The notes under the pieces: model-generated
Seen by the model: the letters and a program-made list of their open reading frames with translations, nothing else
Told to the model about the DNA's origin: nothing
The model's database searches: none
Made by a program: the position numbers and the translations under genes
Origin: Algicola sp.
Lineage (GTDB): Bacteria; Bacteroidota; Bacteroidia; Flavobacteriales; Flavobacteriaceae
Direction of reading: 5' to 3'
Assembly: GCA_018222835.1 (NCBI GenBank)
Contig: JAAEZN010000025.1
Location: forward strand, 1-36,532
Length of the DNA: 36,532 bases
In this document: piece after piece, positions 1 to 9,191 of the stretch
How positions within the stretch are numbered: the stretch's first letter is position 1
Layout: each line of letters begins with the position of its first letter

Positions 1-2728
1 AATAGGCATTGACTACTTTATATTGGATATCTATAAAATCCTGTTTGTAGTAATACGGTAGATTATATCGATATGGAATCCTCCTGTCCAATAATGAATA
101 ATCGGGATTGGATTCCAAATACGAGATGTACCAGGTCAGTATATCCACTCCTTTTTTGGGCGGCAAACCTAGTTCCTTCGTATCTCGGTCAACTGTGAAA
201 CGGGATTCCAAGGGGTAACCCTCATATATAAGTGGGTGTATAGCTTGGTGATAATAACTGTCACTCAAGATGGCCTGTCTTGAAATCATAGGCTTATTAT
301 CCGAATATTCTGTTCCTAATATTTCATCCCTCCCAAAACGCTCCGATGGTACAATAACATCTACCTGTAGTGCGTGAACATTGGAGTGAATGGGATCTAA
401 TAAATATTGATCTACTAGCTTGGCCGCTACTTTATCCTTAAAAGTGTTATATTGACTTGTAGTGAACTCGAAAACCAAAATTTCAGTTTCTGCAGTTTGT
501 TTTGCTGCAGTTCCTATTTCTCTGTTACGTACTTTGATCGAGGTACCTTCCTGACCACTATTTTCTGAAACATAGTTTTCGTTAACGGTTCCTGAGCTTG
601 CTTGTTCCGGAGATGAGCTCAATAGTTTAAATGTGTAGGTTGTTTGATTCTGCAATTCAGGAAAATCAAAGCGTACCATTTTATCCGAAGCATTGTAAGC
701 TACTTGATTTTTGCTTACAGATTGTGATTCCGTTACAAACTGTGTGGATTGCACCCAATCCGTCTGCGGCGCAAATAAATAAGGTTGTCCCCTTTTTAGT
801 TTTACATAGCCCTCACTACTCTCATTTTGATAAAAGTATTGCTGATCCACCACAGGATATGTGTAAACCACATTGGTAAGAGGAATGTAATCAGGTGCTT
901 CTCCGGTAGTAAAGCTTCGCTCTTCTATTTCTTTCGCTGGCTTTCCATCTTGGGTCAGCGTAATCCATCGGTTTCCTCTCCATTCTTGAAAACTTACAGA
1001 AACCTTTACATCGATCGCGGTATTTGGAGGCAAAATATCATGAGAGACAAAATTTGCCAAGTCATGGTTTTCATTCCATTCCAGCTCTCCATTGATTGCC
1101 GTTCCCTCACTTGTCACTTGATATTCATCCAAGAGAATGCGATAGGTTTTCACACCTTCATCATCCTCCAACTCAAATGGGTGGTCTATTCGCATATTAA
1201 ATGCAGCCTGTGGGACAGCAAACACATCAATATTATCAGAACCATCCCTTGGAGTAACATCAGCAATCACTTTTAAACCACCTAAAGGTGAACCCCCGAT
1301 AATCTCGCATTCTTCCCCAAGTTCTATTTTAAAACGGAACCTTCCTTTGACCAATCCACCCAAAAGATTAAAATGCCCGCCCAAGTATCCTTTAAACCAT
1401 GCTGGATTAGGTAGCTTTGCTTGAAGAAGAACAGCCGCACCCGCTTTTATTATGGGTATTTTTTTCTTAACGAAGAGTAATTTTATATTGATGCCCAACT
1501 CGCCTTGGAGGTAAGCATAAGCCTGCCCATTGGCATACCAACCATCAATCCCTATTTGTCCTTTACCTTTACATGCGGCCTCACCATAATCCTTGATCAT
1601 AATATCAAAGCCAAATCCTGCTTGGAATCTTGCATAGAATATCAAAAAGGTCATATCCCCTGTATCCAAGCTAAAGTCAGCTCCAAAGGCAAATCCCATT
1701 CCGCTCTCCAAAGCATTTAAGTCCCGCATATAATCGAGGCTTTCTAAATCTACACCCAAAATTTCAGCAACAATAGGGGGAGGCGGTGGACTACCTGGCA
1801 AATCCTCACCGATCATTAAATATGATGTGCTTTTTAGGCTAAAGTTCCCTATCCCAAGTTTCAATCCAATACGATCTTGTGGGGTTCCGATATGCAGATA
1901 CCATTCTTCGGGCTCAATATGAAAAACGGCCCATCCGGCTCTTCCTTTGGGTCCGACCCCTTGAAAAAAGCCCCCGGGCGTATTTACGTAAATTTCCAGT
2001 TCGGCATGGAATGTCCTGTGTTGAAAATCCATCTCCATGGCAAAATGAGCATCTATTCCCACATCAAAAGTCAACCCATCTTGGGGAAAACTCACTTTGC
2101 TATAATCTACAAGGTTGGTTTCTTTGAGACGTTGCATGGTGGGATTGTTCTCACCAAAGGAGTTAATTTGTTCCTCCATGCTTTGCAACTTTTGTTTAAA
2201 CTTATCACCGAATTCAAAGTCCAGTGCCTTAACAATATGGCCTTCACCAAAAAACATGACTCGGTTAAGACCATAATGATTATTAAAATCCATTTCGAAG
2301 CCTACCTTGCCATTGAACGCTTTTTCATTGGCCAAGGCAAACCCAACAAGTGCACGAAAACCAAGAGCATTGTTCTTATTTGGAACATACGATTGGCCGG
2401 AAGGAACCATAGCCGAATAAGAGCCTGGCTTTTTGCTCATTCTATAATATGCCCCGCCTCCAAAACCATTTACTTTGGCCGGGCCAATATAAGCTGGGAC
2501 CTGTAATTGCGATAAATCGGCATAAGCATCAACAAACCAATATCTAAAATCTGTTTTGCCAAACCATGCCGAAGCATCCACAGCTATTCCATTGAATGTA
2601 GCCCCTAACTCTCCATAAAAACCATCTCCATAAACAGGGTCATCGTTTTTAATATCGACCATCCCATCGATTTGAATGGTTCCCAAGTCTGCTTTTACAT
2701 AAATTTGATCGATCTCCAATTTTTGGAA
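1..2728 (-). pseudogene. Downstream part of large exported protein, cut off from its N-terminus by an in-frame TGA; runs off window
   Basis: This is the same reading frame as the 2729-4534 gene, continuing straight after its TGA. I checked codon by codon and found no further stop down to position 2, which gives about 909 codons before the window edge. The first residues after the stop are FQKLEIDQIYVKADLG. The region is rich in Gly, Phe and beta-type alternation. It carries a five-proline run (about 1760-1790), then an Ig/Big-like stretch (about 950-1200) that includes the motif SFQEWRGNRW. Possible independent starts are a TTG at 2717-2719 and an ATG at 2660-2662, but neither sits behind a recognisable promoter and neither would supply a signal peptide. 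The simplest reading is the remainder of one gene of more than 1,500 codons, broken by a nonsense change or a sequencing error. Function is not recognised. Confidence 0.72.
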
Positions 2729-4534
2729 TCACCAACGATGTAATCCTTCATTTTCATTGAATCCGCCGACGATGGAAAGCGTTGTGTTTCCCGCAAATCC
2801 TTTCTCCATCATATTTACATCAAGATTAAAGGAAAGTGCGGCAGCTGTTTGGGTAGAATTAAACTCAATGTTGGAAATGGTTACCGGAAAGTTGGCAAAC
2901 TTCACCTCCCCGTTATACCCCATGTAATCAACTTGAAAATACGGTGAAGTTGTTTGCAATTGAAGATTTTGAAATGTAATCCCTTTAAAGTCCACGGTTC
3001 CTTTATCGGGGTCTGAAGTACTGTTACTTCCTTTTATAGCCAAATTACCATGTAGTACCGCCTTTGGTCTAAATTTCTTTTCAGAAACCCTAAGCTCCAC
3101 ATAAGAATTGGGTGCAATGTTAGCTTTAGCTTTAAATACATCAAAAGGAATTGCATTGTTGGTAGTTGCGGTTAGAAGATACTCGTTATTTATAGGGTCA
3201 ATAATAGCTTCGTAACTCAAGGTTTTTTGACCTAGCGTTGCAATGTCATTTTTTTCCTCTGGAGTAACCTCTTTGGTAACAGGTAATACTATTTTACCTT
3301 CAAACCCGGCTCCGACTATATTGTTCGTCAACAAATCTGCCTGAATATGATCAACGGAGAATTGCCATTTAGATGCCTCACCTTCATCTATCGATAAAAT
3401 ATTGTCCGCAGAAAAATTTCCAGAGACCCCTACCCCATCAATAAGCAAATTTGCAGCCTGAAATGTTATACGCTCGTCACTATTTCTTTTTTTAAACTGT
3501 TCGGGAAGTACAATTTGAAGATTCCTTACATATACCCCTCGCCATAGCTGTTCGTGACCAGGGATTAGATACTGCTGATATCCTTCGGGAAATTGGACAT
3601 TTGAAGAGTTTCTAACATCACTAAAGTCGAAAACGGCATTGTTTATTTCAAAAATAAGTCCTGCTTTCCCTCCTTTACCTGATTCCTCTGACTTGGCCAA
3701 TTGAAACGGTGGTAATTCTATCTCCACCAAAATATCGTTCCAATCACCAACAACAGTCTGAAAATGGCCTTTCACCTTCACATTTTCATCAGGAATGACC
3801 TCGTAATCAGAATCAACAGGTTCTAACATATTACGTGGAAAAAGTACATCTGCGGAAATTCCCATTTCTTTGAATCCCTCACAATCAATGGAAACATAGG
3901 TCAAATCTTGAGTGTTTCCTGTCTGCATATCGAAACCGCCCTTTAGCCCCACCAAACCATTACCTCCATTTATAGGAATTGCTATATCTCCCAATAACAC
4001 TAAATCGGCATCTCCATATATTCCACCTTGATGTGAAATTTTAATATTATCAGCTCCGAAAAAAAGCTCGATGGGCACATCATCCAAATCCGATTGTGGT
4101 AATATAATATGAACAAATGCGGTTACTTCGGTATAAGTAGGCAATATTTTGGCCTTACTGATAGCAAGTGTATATATAATGTTCCCTATTTTCTTTTTTA
4201 CACCTATTGGCAAAGTGACCAAATCATTAGAAGAAATAAGTCCTACGTAATTTTGATTACGCTCCAATTCTTCAATAACTGATCTAGCGGTACTGACTTG
4301 CTGATCAGTGATCGAATTTTTTAAAAAATTTTTATCTATAAAATCTTTATCAAACTCATTGGTTTTATCGGTATGGGAAGAAAAATAGCTCTGTGAATAC
4401 ACCAACAACTCATCGAAAGCTCTTGTTCTGGTTCCATTGGGTTGTATCGAGTCTATTTCTCCAAGATTGTTTGCACTTGTATATTGAAACAATTGTAGGA
4501 CCAAAAAGCAGGTCAGTAATACCCTTTTGCACAT
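2729..4534 (-). CDS. Large exported protein of unknown function, N-terminal part ending at an in-frame TGA
   Basis: The ORF has 601 codons and starts at ATG. Its N-terminus is a clear signal peptide: MCKRV, a hydrophobic Leu/Phe core, and a likely cleavage after YTSA near residue 21. The rest is soluble, acidic and beta-rich, with repeating stretches of the type ISHQGGIYGDADLVLLGDIA, so it should be periplasmic or surface exposed. I do not recognise a named domain. The protein ends GLHRW and then TGA, but the same frame continues unbroken for another 909 codons, so this is almost certainly not the natural C-terminus. The gene stands alone on the minus strand. Upstream lie a 21-bp-period direct repeat (4624-4657) that may be a LytTR-type operator and a weak -7 box. 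Alternatives are a true short protein or stop-codon readthrough, and both look less likely. Confidence 0.7.
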   Translation of the reverse strand: MCKRVLLTCFLVLQLFQYTSANNLGEIDSIQPNGTRTRAFDELLVYSQSYFSSHTDKTNEFDKDFIDKNFLKNSITDQQVSTARSVIEELERNQNYVGLISSNDLVTLPIGVKKKIGNIIYTLAISKAKILPTYTEVTAFVHIILPQSDLDDVPIELFFGADNIKISHQGGIYGDADLVLLGDIAIPINGGNGLVGLKGGFDMQTGNTQDLTYVSIDCEGFKEMGISADVLFPRNMLEPVDSDYEVIPDENVKVKGHFQTVVGDWNDILVEIELPPFQLAKSEESGKGGKAGLIFEINNAVFDFSDVRNSSNVQFPEGYQQYLIPGHEQLWRGVYVRNLQIVLPEQFKKRNSDERITFQAANLLIDGVGVSGNFSADNILSIDEGEASKWQFSVDHIQADLLTNNIVGAGFEGKIVLPVTKEVTPEEKNDIATLGQKTLSYEAIIDPINNEYLLTATTNNAIPFDVFKAKANIAPNSYVELRVSEKKFRPKAVLHGNLAIKGSNSTSDPDKGTVDFKGITFQNLQLQTTSPYFQVDYMGYNGEVKFANFPVTISNIEFNSTQTAAALSFNLDVNMMEKGFAGNTTLSIVGGFNENEGLHRW

Positions 4535-4623
4535 AGAAAAATCATCTAATTTCTTGGGGGAAGAGAAAATGTTTTAAACAGTTAATCGGGAAAATAGGTG
4601 AAAAGAAATGTAAATAGAGTCCA

Positions 4624-4657
4624 AATTGACGAATGACCCTTTTCAATTGACGGATGG
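4624..4657. promoter_or_regulatory. Direct repeat with 21-bp period, candidate LytTR-type operator
   Basis: AATTGACGAATGA at 4624-4636 recurs as AATTGACGGATGG at 4645-4657, with 11 of 13 bases identical and a repeat period of exactly 21 bp (two helical turns). LytTR regulators bind paired direct repeats spaced by about 21-22 bp, so the geometry fits. The repeat lies 90-123 bp upstream of the large exported gene (minus strand). A TACATTTC sequence a short distance downstream on that strand could serve as its -7 box (one mismatch to TAnnTTTG). Regulator identity is inference. Confidence 0.45.
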
Positions 4658-4800
4658 AGGAATTCTCTTATAAAATGACAGGAAATAATAACCCTAAACC
4701 ATAAGTTTTGGAATTTTCCGAACTCAAAAGGGAGAAGACCGCTTTCTTCTTGATTCCCCTCGGTACGGCTTTCAACCCCAATATGTTTAAAAACAAAAAT

Positions 4801-4822
4801 CCCGGAACAATTAATGTCCGGG
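4801..4822 (-). terminator. Intrinsic terminator downstream of tRNA-His
   Basis: An inverted repeat with arms cccgga and tccggg encloses a short A/T-rich loop. On the minus strand, the direction of tRNA-His, it is followed by ATTTTTGTTTTT. On the plus strand it is followed by ACTTTTT, so it could act in both directions. Confidence 0.65.
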
Positions 4823-4839
4823 ACTTTTTAAAACTTAAG

Positions 4840-4914
4840 GGTGGAAGACCGGGTTCGAACCGGCGACCTCTGGAACCACAATCCAGCGCTCTAACCAACT
4901 GAGCTACAACCACC
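4840..4914 (-). tRNA. tRNA-His (anticodon GTG)
   Basis: The minus strand folds as a tRNA. The anticodon arm is CTGGA-TTGTGGT-TCCAG with anticodon GTG (His). The D arm carries GCTC/GAGC and the T loop is TTCGAAC within a five-pair stem. An extra 5' G (position -1, at 4914) faces C73 (4840), the identity mark of bacterial tRNA-His. CCA is not encoded. The acceptor strands GTGGTTG and CTTCCAC give two adjacent T.T oppositions (5-68, 6-67). The frame across this gene encodes the spurious peptide VAQLVRALDCGSRGRRFEPG, which I recall as a common false ORF over this tRNA in Bacteroidota, so the mismatches are probably a family trait rather than decay. Confidence 0.93.
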
Positions 4915-4928
4915 ATTTAAAGCGGATG

Positions 4929-4959
4929 CAAAAATACTTTTTTGTAATGATTCAACCAA
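4929..4959 (-). promoter_or_regulatory. Promoter of tRNA-His
   Basis: On the minus strand TTG (4957-4959), a 20-nt spacer and TATTTTTG (4929-4936) match the Bacteroidota consensus TTG-N19/20-TAnnTTTG. The -7 box ends about 14 nt before the tRNA 5' end, leaving only a short leader. Confidence 0.65.
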
Positions 4960-5167
4960 AATATTTTTCAAATTCCATCAATTAAAATTGCTCCCACCCA
5001 CTTTTGATTTAAAATCGCCTACGCAACTGGCATATTATCAAATCTGTACAATTTAACGACAAAGTGCACGTTTTTAAGACCAAACACACATTTTTAGGAG
5101 TTTCACAACAAATAATTCCAAATAAAATAGTGTAAAAGTAGATTTACGGTATATAATTTTCAAACGA

Positions 5168-7258
5168 TTGTTGTCAGAAAAAAACTTCATACCTAATAGC
5201 TTTAAAATACTACCATTCTGTGTAGTGTTAATGGGCTTTTGTTTTTTTTCGGTTCCGCTAGCTGGTCAAATAAGTAAAAAGGACAGTCTGGAGTTTAGAT
5301 TACAACGTTTGGAATCTACCAATCGATTTAACCCCAAAGATAGTACTCACATTAATCTGCTGTTAAACTTGACAAGAGTTTACAGATATCACGACAACGA
5401 ACGCTTATTTGATATTGCCCAAAAAGTTCTGGAATACAGCAATGATATTAACTACAACTATGGCACCATAAAGGGATTAGAGGCCATAGGCAGTTATTAT
5501 TATGATAAAGGCGACAGAAAAAAGTCCATGCCATTGTTCAAAGAGGCTCTTCAAATATCAAAGGACATAAATGATGTAGAAAGTGAGGTATCCATATTGA
5601 ACACCTTGGCCCAAAACTATAGTTTTGAAGGTAACTACGCCGAAGCCCTAAATCTAAATCTTAAAGGAATCGATTTGGCAAAGCAGATGGACAACCAAAA
5701 AATGCTCTCCATACTCAATGAGAACATTGCCGGGCTCTACGCCGACCAAAAAGATTTTAAAAATGCCCTGATGTTCTACGATACGGTCCAAAAAATAAAC
5801 CGTAGAGTGGGCAACGAAGTAATCGATGCCGAAACCCAAAGCAATATGGCATCATTATATAAGGATGCCAAAGATTATAAAAATGCGATCTTTAATATCA
5901 ACCGCAGTATAAACACTTTCGAAAAAAACAAAATATACGATTGGCTTGCCTATGCCTACGAAGTTAAAGGAGATATTTACCTTGATCAAGGAAAATACCA
6001 ATGGGCTTTATATTGGTATGACCAAAGTAATATGCTCTTTAAGGATGAAATTGAGGACAATAGGATAAAGATCCAGTTGATGAACGGCATGGCCAAAGTG
6101 TACTTCGGTCTGGAAAAAGATAGCTTATCCTTGGTTCATGCCAAAAAAGGCCTGGAAATATCAAAAAAAATAAAATCACTTCAAGGGCAGATAGATTGCT
6201 CTGAAACTTTGTACAAGATTTACAAGAAAAAAGGTGATAGCCAAGAGGCTTTGGCCTATCTTGAAACTTTTAAAACCTTATCGGATTCTTTGTTCAAGGA
6301 CAAGAACAAACAAAGTTTGTCACTCCTTGAAACAAAATTGGAATACGAGCAAGAGAAGAAAGAATTGATCGAGGCCAACCAAGTCGCATTGGCCAAACAG
6401 CGTAACTATATTTATTTCTCTGTGATTATTCTGCTGATTCTAAGCATTATCACCTTTGTAATTCGCAGAAGTGAGAACATCCAGAAAAAATTGAACAAAG
6501 AACTCAAGGAAAAATCATTGGCTGTAACCCAGCGTGAAGCACAACTTCACGAGATCAACAAGACAAATACCAAACTCTTCTCTATAATCGGTCACGACCT
6601 ACGAGGACCGATCGGGGGATTGCAAGGTATCCTTAAAATGTTCACCGATGGGGATATATCTACCAAGGAACTGGTATCCTTTATTCCAAAATTAAAAGCT
6701 GATGTGGACAATATTTCCTTTACTCTGAACAATTTATTGTCTTGGGGCATGAACCAGTTGAACGGTGTGGTCACCAAACCAAAACGGGTATTGTTGTCAA
6801 CCTTAGTGGTAAACAACATCCAATTATTATCTGAAATTGCGAACAATAAATCCGTTAAAATAATCAATCAATTACCCGATAATCCACGAATTTGGGCGGA
6901 TAATAATCAAATAGACATTGTTATCCGAAACCTTTTGAGCAATGCCATAAAGTTTACACCCGAAAATGGTCTTATTACCGTGGATGCCGAAGAAAAGGAG
7001 GGTATGTGGCAGATATCTGTTCGAGATACAGGTATTGGTATGACCAAAGAGATGCAGGAATCTATTTTTAAGGATTCATCCAACATCACAACTTACGGAA
7101 CCAACAATGAAAAAGGTACAGGTCTAGGCCTTTCCCTGTGTAAAGAAATGGTGCACAAAAACAACGGAGATATTTGGGTAGAAAGTACTCCACGCAAGGG
7201 AACCACCTTCTACTTTACCGTACCGAAGGCTTTAAAAAAGTACCAAAATGCGTCTTGA
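5168..7258 (+). CDS. TPR-containing membrane histidine kinase (orphan sensor)
   Basis: The 696-aa protein senses a signal through an exported TPR region and phosphorylates an unknown response regulator. In order it has an N-terminal signal or anchor segment (residues about 12-32, ending PLAGQ), TPR helices (about 50-400), one transmembrane helix (about 413-434), a short coiled coil, a HisKA H-box IGHDLRGP with phospho-acceptor His476, an N-box NLLSNAIKF with Asn592, a G1 box DTGIGM and a G2 box GTGLGLSLCKEMV. All catalytic boxes are intact. There is no ATG before the signal segment, so the start is TTG at 5168 or 5171; the first ATG (about 5231) would truncate the hydrophobic segment. No response regulator is adjacent. 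The stop codon directly abuts the convergent bshB1 stop. The ligand is unknown. Confidence 0.88.
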   Translation: MLSEKNFIPNSFKILPFCVVLMGFCFFSVPLAGQISKKDSLEFRLQRLESTNRFNPKDSTHINLLLNLTRVYRYHDNERLFDIAQKVLEYSNDINYNYGTIKGLEAIGSYYYDKGDRKKSMPLFKEALQISKDINDVESEVSILNTLAQNYSFEGNYAEALNLNLKGIDLAKQMDNQKMLSILNENIAGLYADQKDFKNALMFYDTVQKINRRVGNEVIDAETQSNMASLYKDAKDYKNAIFNINRSINTFEKNKIYDWLAYAYEVKGDIYLDQGKYQWALYWYDQSNMLFKDEIEDNRIKIQLMNGMAKVYFGLEKDSLSLVHAKKGLEISKKIKSLQGQIDCSETLYKIYKKKGDSQEALAYLETFKTLSDSLFKDKNKQSLSLLETKLEYEQEKKELIEANQVALAKQRNYIYFSVIILLILSIITFVIRRSENIQKKLNKELKEKSLAVTQREAQLHEINKTNTKLFSIIGHDLRGPIGGLQGILKMFTDGDISTKELVSFIPKLKADVDNISFTLNNLLSWGMNQLNGVVTKPKRVLLSTLVVNNIQLLSEIANNKSVKIINQLPDNPRIWADNNQIDIVIRNLLSNAIKFTPENGLITVDAEEKEGMWQISVRDTGIGMTKEMQESIFKDSSNITTYGTNNEKGTGLGLSLCKEMVHKNNGDIWVESTPRKGTTFYFTVPKALKKYQNAS

Positions 7259-7981
7259 TCAAATTAAGTCCTCAAGGCTGTCCACCCCAACAAAACGTTC
7301 TACAGTATAGCCCTCTGCATACTCCACACCAATTATCCTACCTAAATCCCTAGCTCGATAATTTACACTATCGGTAAAGTTTTTACTACTGATGGGTGTT
7401 TCCGGTTCGTCGCTATTGGGATCATAAAACTGTGAACTGTACGCCATAATGGCCTCTGTTTTCTTTTCGATAAAACCACTTACATCAATAACAAAATCGG
7501 GTTCTAAATTTTTCCATTGAATGTAATGGTACACTAATTTGGGTCTCCACGCTTCCTGCCATACATCCTCCCCTTCCATTTTTGTGTCGATCTTCATCAA
7601 ACCGCTCAAAAAACAGGAATCGCTTACCAATTTACTACCTCGAGCATGATCTATATGACGGTCGTCTATCGCGTTACAGAGTACAATTTCTGGTCGGTAT
7701 TTTCGAATAATTTTGATGAGTTCCAGTTGATGCTCCTTGTCGTTAACAAAAAAGCCATCGGCAAACTCCATATTTTCCCGAACGGAAACACCCAAAATTT
7801 TTGCTGCTTTCGCCGCTTCTCGGTCCCTTATTTCTGCGGAGCCTCGAGTTCCCAATTCCCCTCTGGTCAAATCAACGATTCCTACCTTTTTTCCTTTGGA
7901 AACTTCCTTTGCAATGGTGGCTCCCGCCCCTAGTTCGGCATCGTCAGGATGCGCACCAAATACTAAAATGTCTAATTTCAT
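7259..7981 (-). CDS. bshB1: Bacillithiol biosynthesis deacetylase BshB1
   Basis: This is a 240-aa cytosolic PIG-L/LmbE-family metal-dependent deacetylase. It removes the acetyl group from GlcNAc-malate to give GlcN-malate, the second step of bacillithiol synthesis. The zinc-binding motif is AHPDDAELG (His11, Asp14) with the partner His112 in DDRHIDHARG. The segment TRGELGTRGSAEIRDREA and full length match the BshB1 subfamily. It starts 5 nt after the stop of the trans-sulfuration enzyme, so the two are probably co-transcribed. That makes sense because the third bacillithiol step adds cysteine. No bshA or bshC is in the window. The gene ends directly against the convergent kinase gene with no intergenic base. 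Confidence 0.9.
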   Translation of the reverse strand: MKLDILVFGAHPDDAELGAGATIAKEVSKGKKVGIVDLTRGELGTRGSAEIRDREAAKAAKILGVSVRENMEFADGFFVNDKEHQLELIKIIRKYRPEIVLCNAIDDRHIDHARGSKLVSDSCFLSGLMKIDTKMEGEDVWQEAWRPKLVYHYIQWKNLEPDFVIDVSGFIEKKTEAIMAYSSQFYDPNSDEPETPISSKNFTDSVNYRARDLGRIIGVEYAEGYTVERFVGVDSLEDLI

Positions 7982-7986
7982 ATTTT

Positions 7987-9156
7987 TTAAGCCGTAACGG
8001 TCATGGATTTTACTTTGGCAATTGCCTGTTCTATATCCGTAATTAAATCTTCTATTTCTTCAATACCCAACGAAAAACGTATCAATGAATCCTTTATTCC
8101 CTGCTTGGCCCTATCCTCAGGACTCATCAATGCATGGGAAGTCTGTGTTGGTGAGAGCATAGTGCTTTCGATCCCGGCCAAGCTCATGGATGGTTTTATT
8201 AATTTGAGTTCCTTAAAAAATAAAGAGGCATCAATCTCTGGATCCAATTCAAAAGACAACATACCCCCAAAGCCTTTCATTTGGGATTTGGCCAATTCAT
8301 GTCCCGGATGATTTTTTAATCCAGGATAGTACACATTGTCCACGTTGTTGTTCTTACTCAAATAGTCGGCCATTTTCATCGCATTTTCGTTCTGAGCCCT
8401 CACGCGTATGACCATGGTTTTTAAACTTCGCTCCAAAAGCCAAACAGTATAATCGCTTAAGCTGCCCCCAAAACAAATCCCTGTTTGGAACACTTTGTCC
8501 ATATTCTCTTGTGATGCAGCTACTACTCCTGCACAAATATCCGAGTGTCCGCCCATATATTTTGTAGCGCTGTGCACCACCACATCGACCCCAAGATCGG
8601 TCGGGGTTTGGTTTACCGGACTTGCAAACGTATTGTCGATCATGGAAAGGATTCCTTTCTTTTTTGCCAAATCCGCTACTCCTTTTATATCGGTAATGGT
8701 CAATAACGGATTGGATGGTGTCTCCAAATACAACACTTTAGTGTTGGGTTTTATTTCCTTTTCAAAATCATCCACTTCCCACCCGGTCGTAAAAGAATAC
8801 TCTATCCCGAATCGTTTAAACTGACTCACCGCAAAATGATACGTGCCACCATAGATCGTCTGCTGTAGCACAACATGATCACCGGCCTGAAGGAAAGTCA
8901 TCAATGCCGTACTAATGGCCGCCATACCACTCCCAAAGATCAAAGCAGCTTCGGTATGCTCCAATGTGGCCAACTTTTTGCACAGTGCCTCTTGGTTCGG
9001 GGTATTAAAATATCTTGGGTAACGTTTTACCTCTACATCATCAAACTGATACGAGGTACTCATATATAATGGCGAAACAGCTCCCTTGAACTCTTTATCC
9101 TCTAATTCCCCAACGTGGGTACAAATGGTGTTCAAACCTTTTTTATCGCTATTCAT
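7987..9156 (-). CDS. PLP-dependent trans-sulfuration enzyme (cystathionine gamma-synthase/lyase family)
   Basis: This 389-aa member of the Cys/Met metabolism PLP enzyme family acts on cystathionine or related sulfur amino acids. PLP Schiff-base Lys199 lies in VHSATKYMGGH. The phosphate-binding segment FGSGMAAIS, the cofactor Asp in IDNTFASP and the substrate-binding tail IRFSLGIE are all present. The usual YSR motif reads YPRYFNTPNQ. Sequence alone does not separate gamma-synthase, beta-lyase and gamma-lyase. Its tight pairing with bshB1 favours a role in cysteine supply for bacillithiol, which is inference. It begins 35 nt after the MATE stop on the same strand and may be part of that transcript or have its own promoter in that gap. 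Confidence 0.85.
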   Translation of the reverse strand: MNSDKKGLNTICTHVGELEDKEFKGAVSPLYMSTSYQFDDVEVKRYPRYFNTPNQEALCKKLATLEHTEAALIFGSGMAAISTALMTFLQAGDHVVLQQTIYGGTYHFAVSQFKRFGIEYSFTTGWEVDDFEKEIKPNTKVLYLETPSNPLLTITDIKGVADLAKKKGILSMIDNTFASPVNQTPTDLGVDVVVHSATKYMGGHSDICAGVVAASQENMDKVFQTGICFGGSLSDYTVWLLERSLKTMVIRVRAQNENAMKMADYLSKNNNVDNVYYPGLKNHPGHELAKSQMKGFGGMLSFELDPEIDASLFFKELKLIKPSMSLAGIESTMLSPTQTSHALMSPEDRAKQGIKDSLIRFSLGIEEIEDLITDIEQAIAKVKSMTVTA

Positions 9157-9191
9157 ATTGGGTTTTCTTTACGATAAAGATACGAAACCCA

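Noticed and set aside
631..2506. Plus-strand ORFs across the first 2.7 kb
   Set aside because: They lie opposite the minus-strand frame that is open for 909 codons and has coherent protein sequence; they show no known domain.
2729..2731. TGA read as a sense codon or selenocysteine
   Set aside because: Several other genes here end in TGA, no SECIS-like structure was seen, and the next residues are ordinary; a nonsense change or sequence error is simpler.
4801..4822. Hairpin as a tRNA-linked riboswitch or attenuator
   Set aside because: The GC stem with a T-run on the tRNA strand is a simple terminator.
4668..4916. 82-aa minus-strand ORF through tRNA-His
   Set aside because: The peptide is the spurious translation of the tRNA gene itself.
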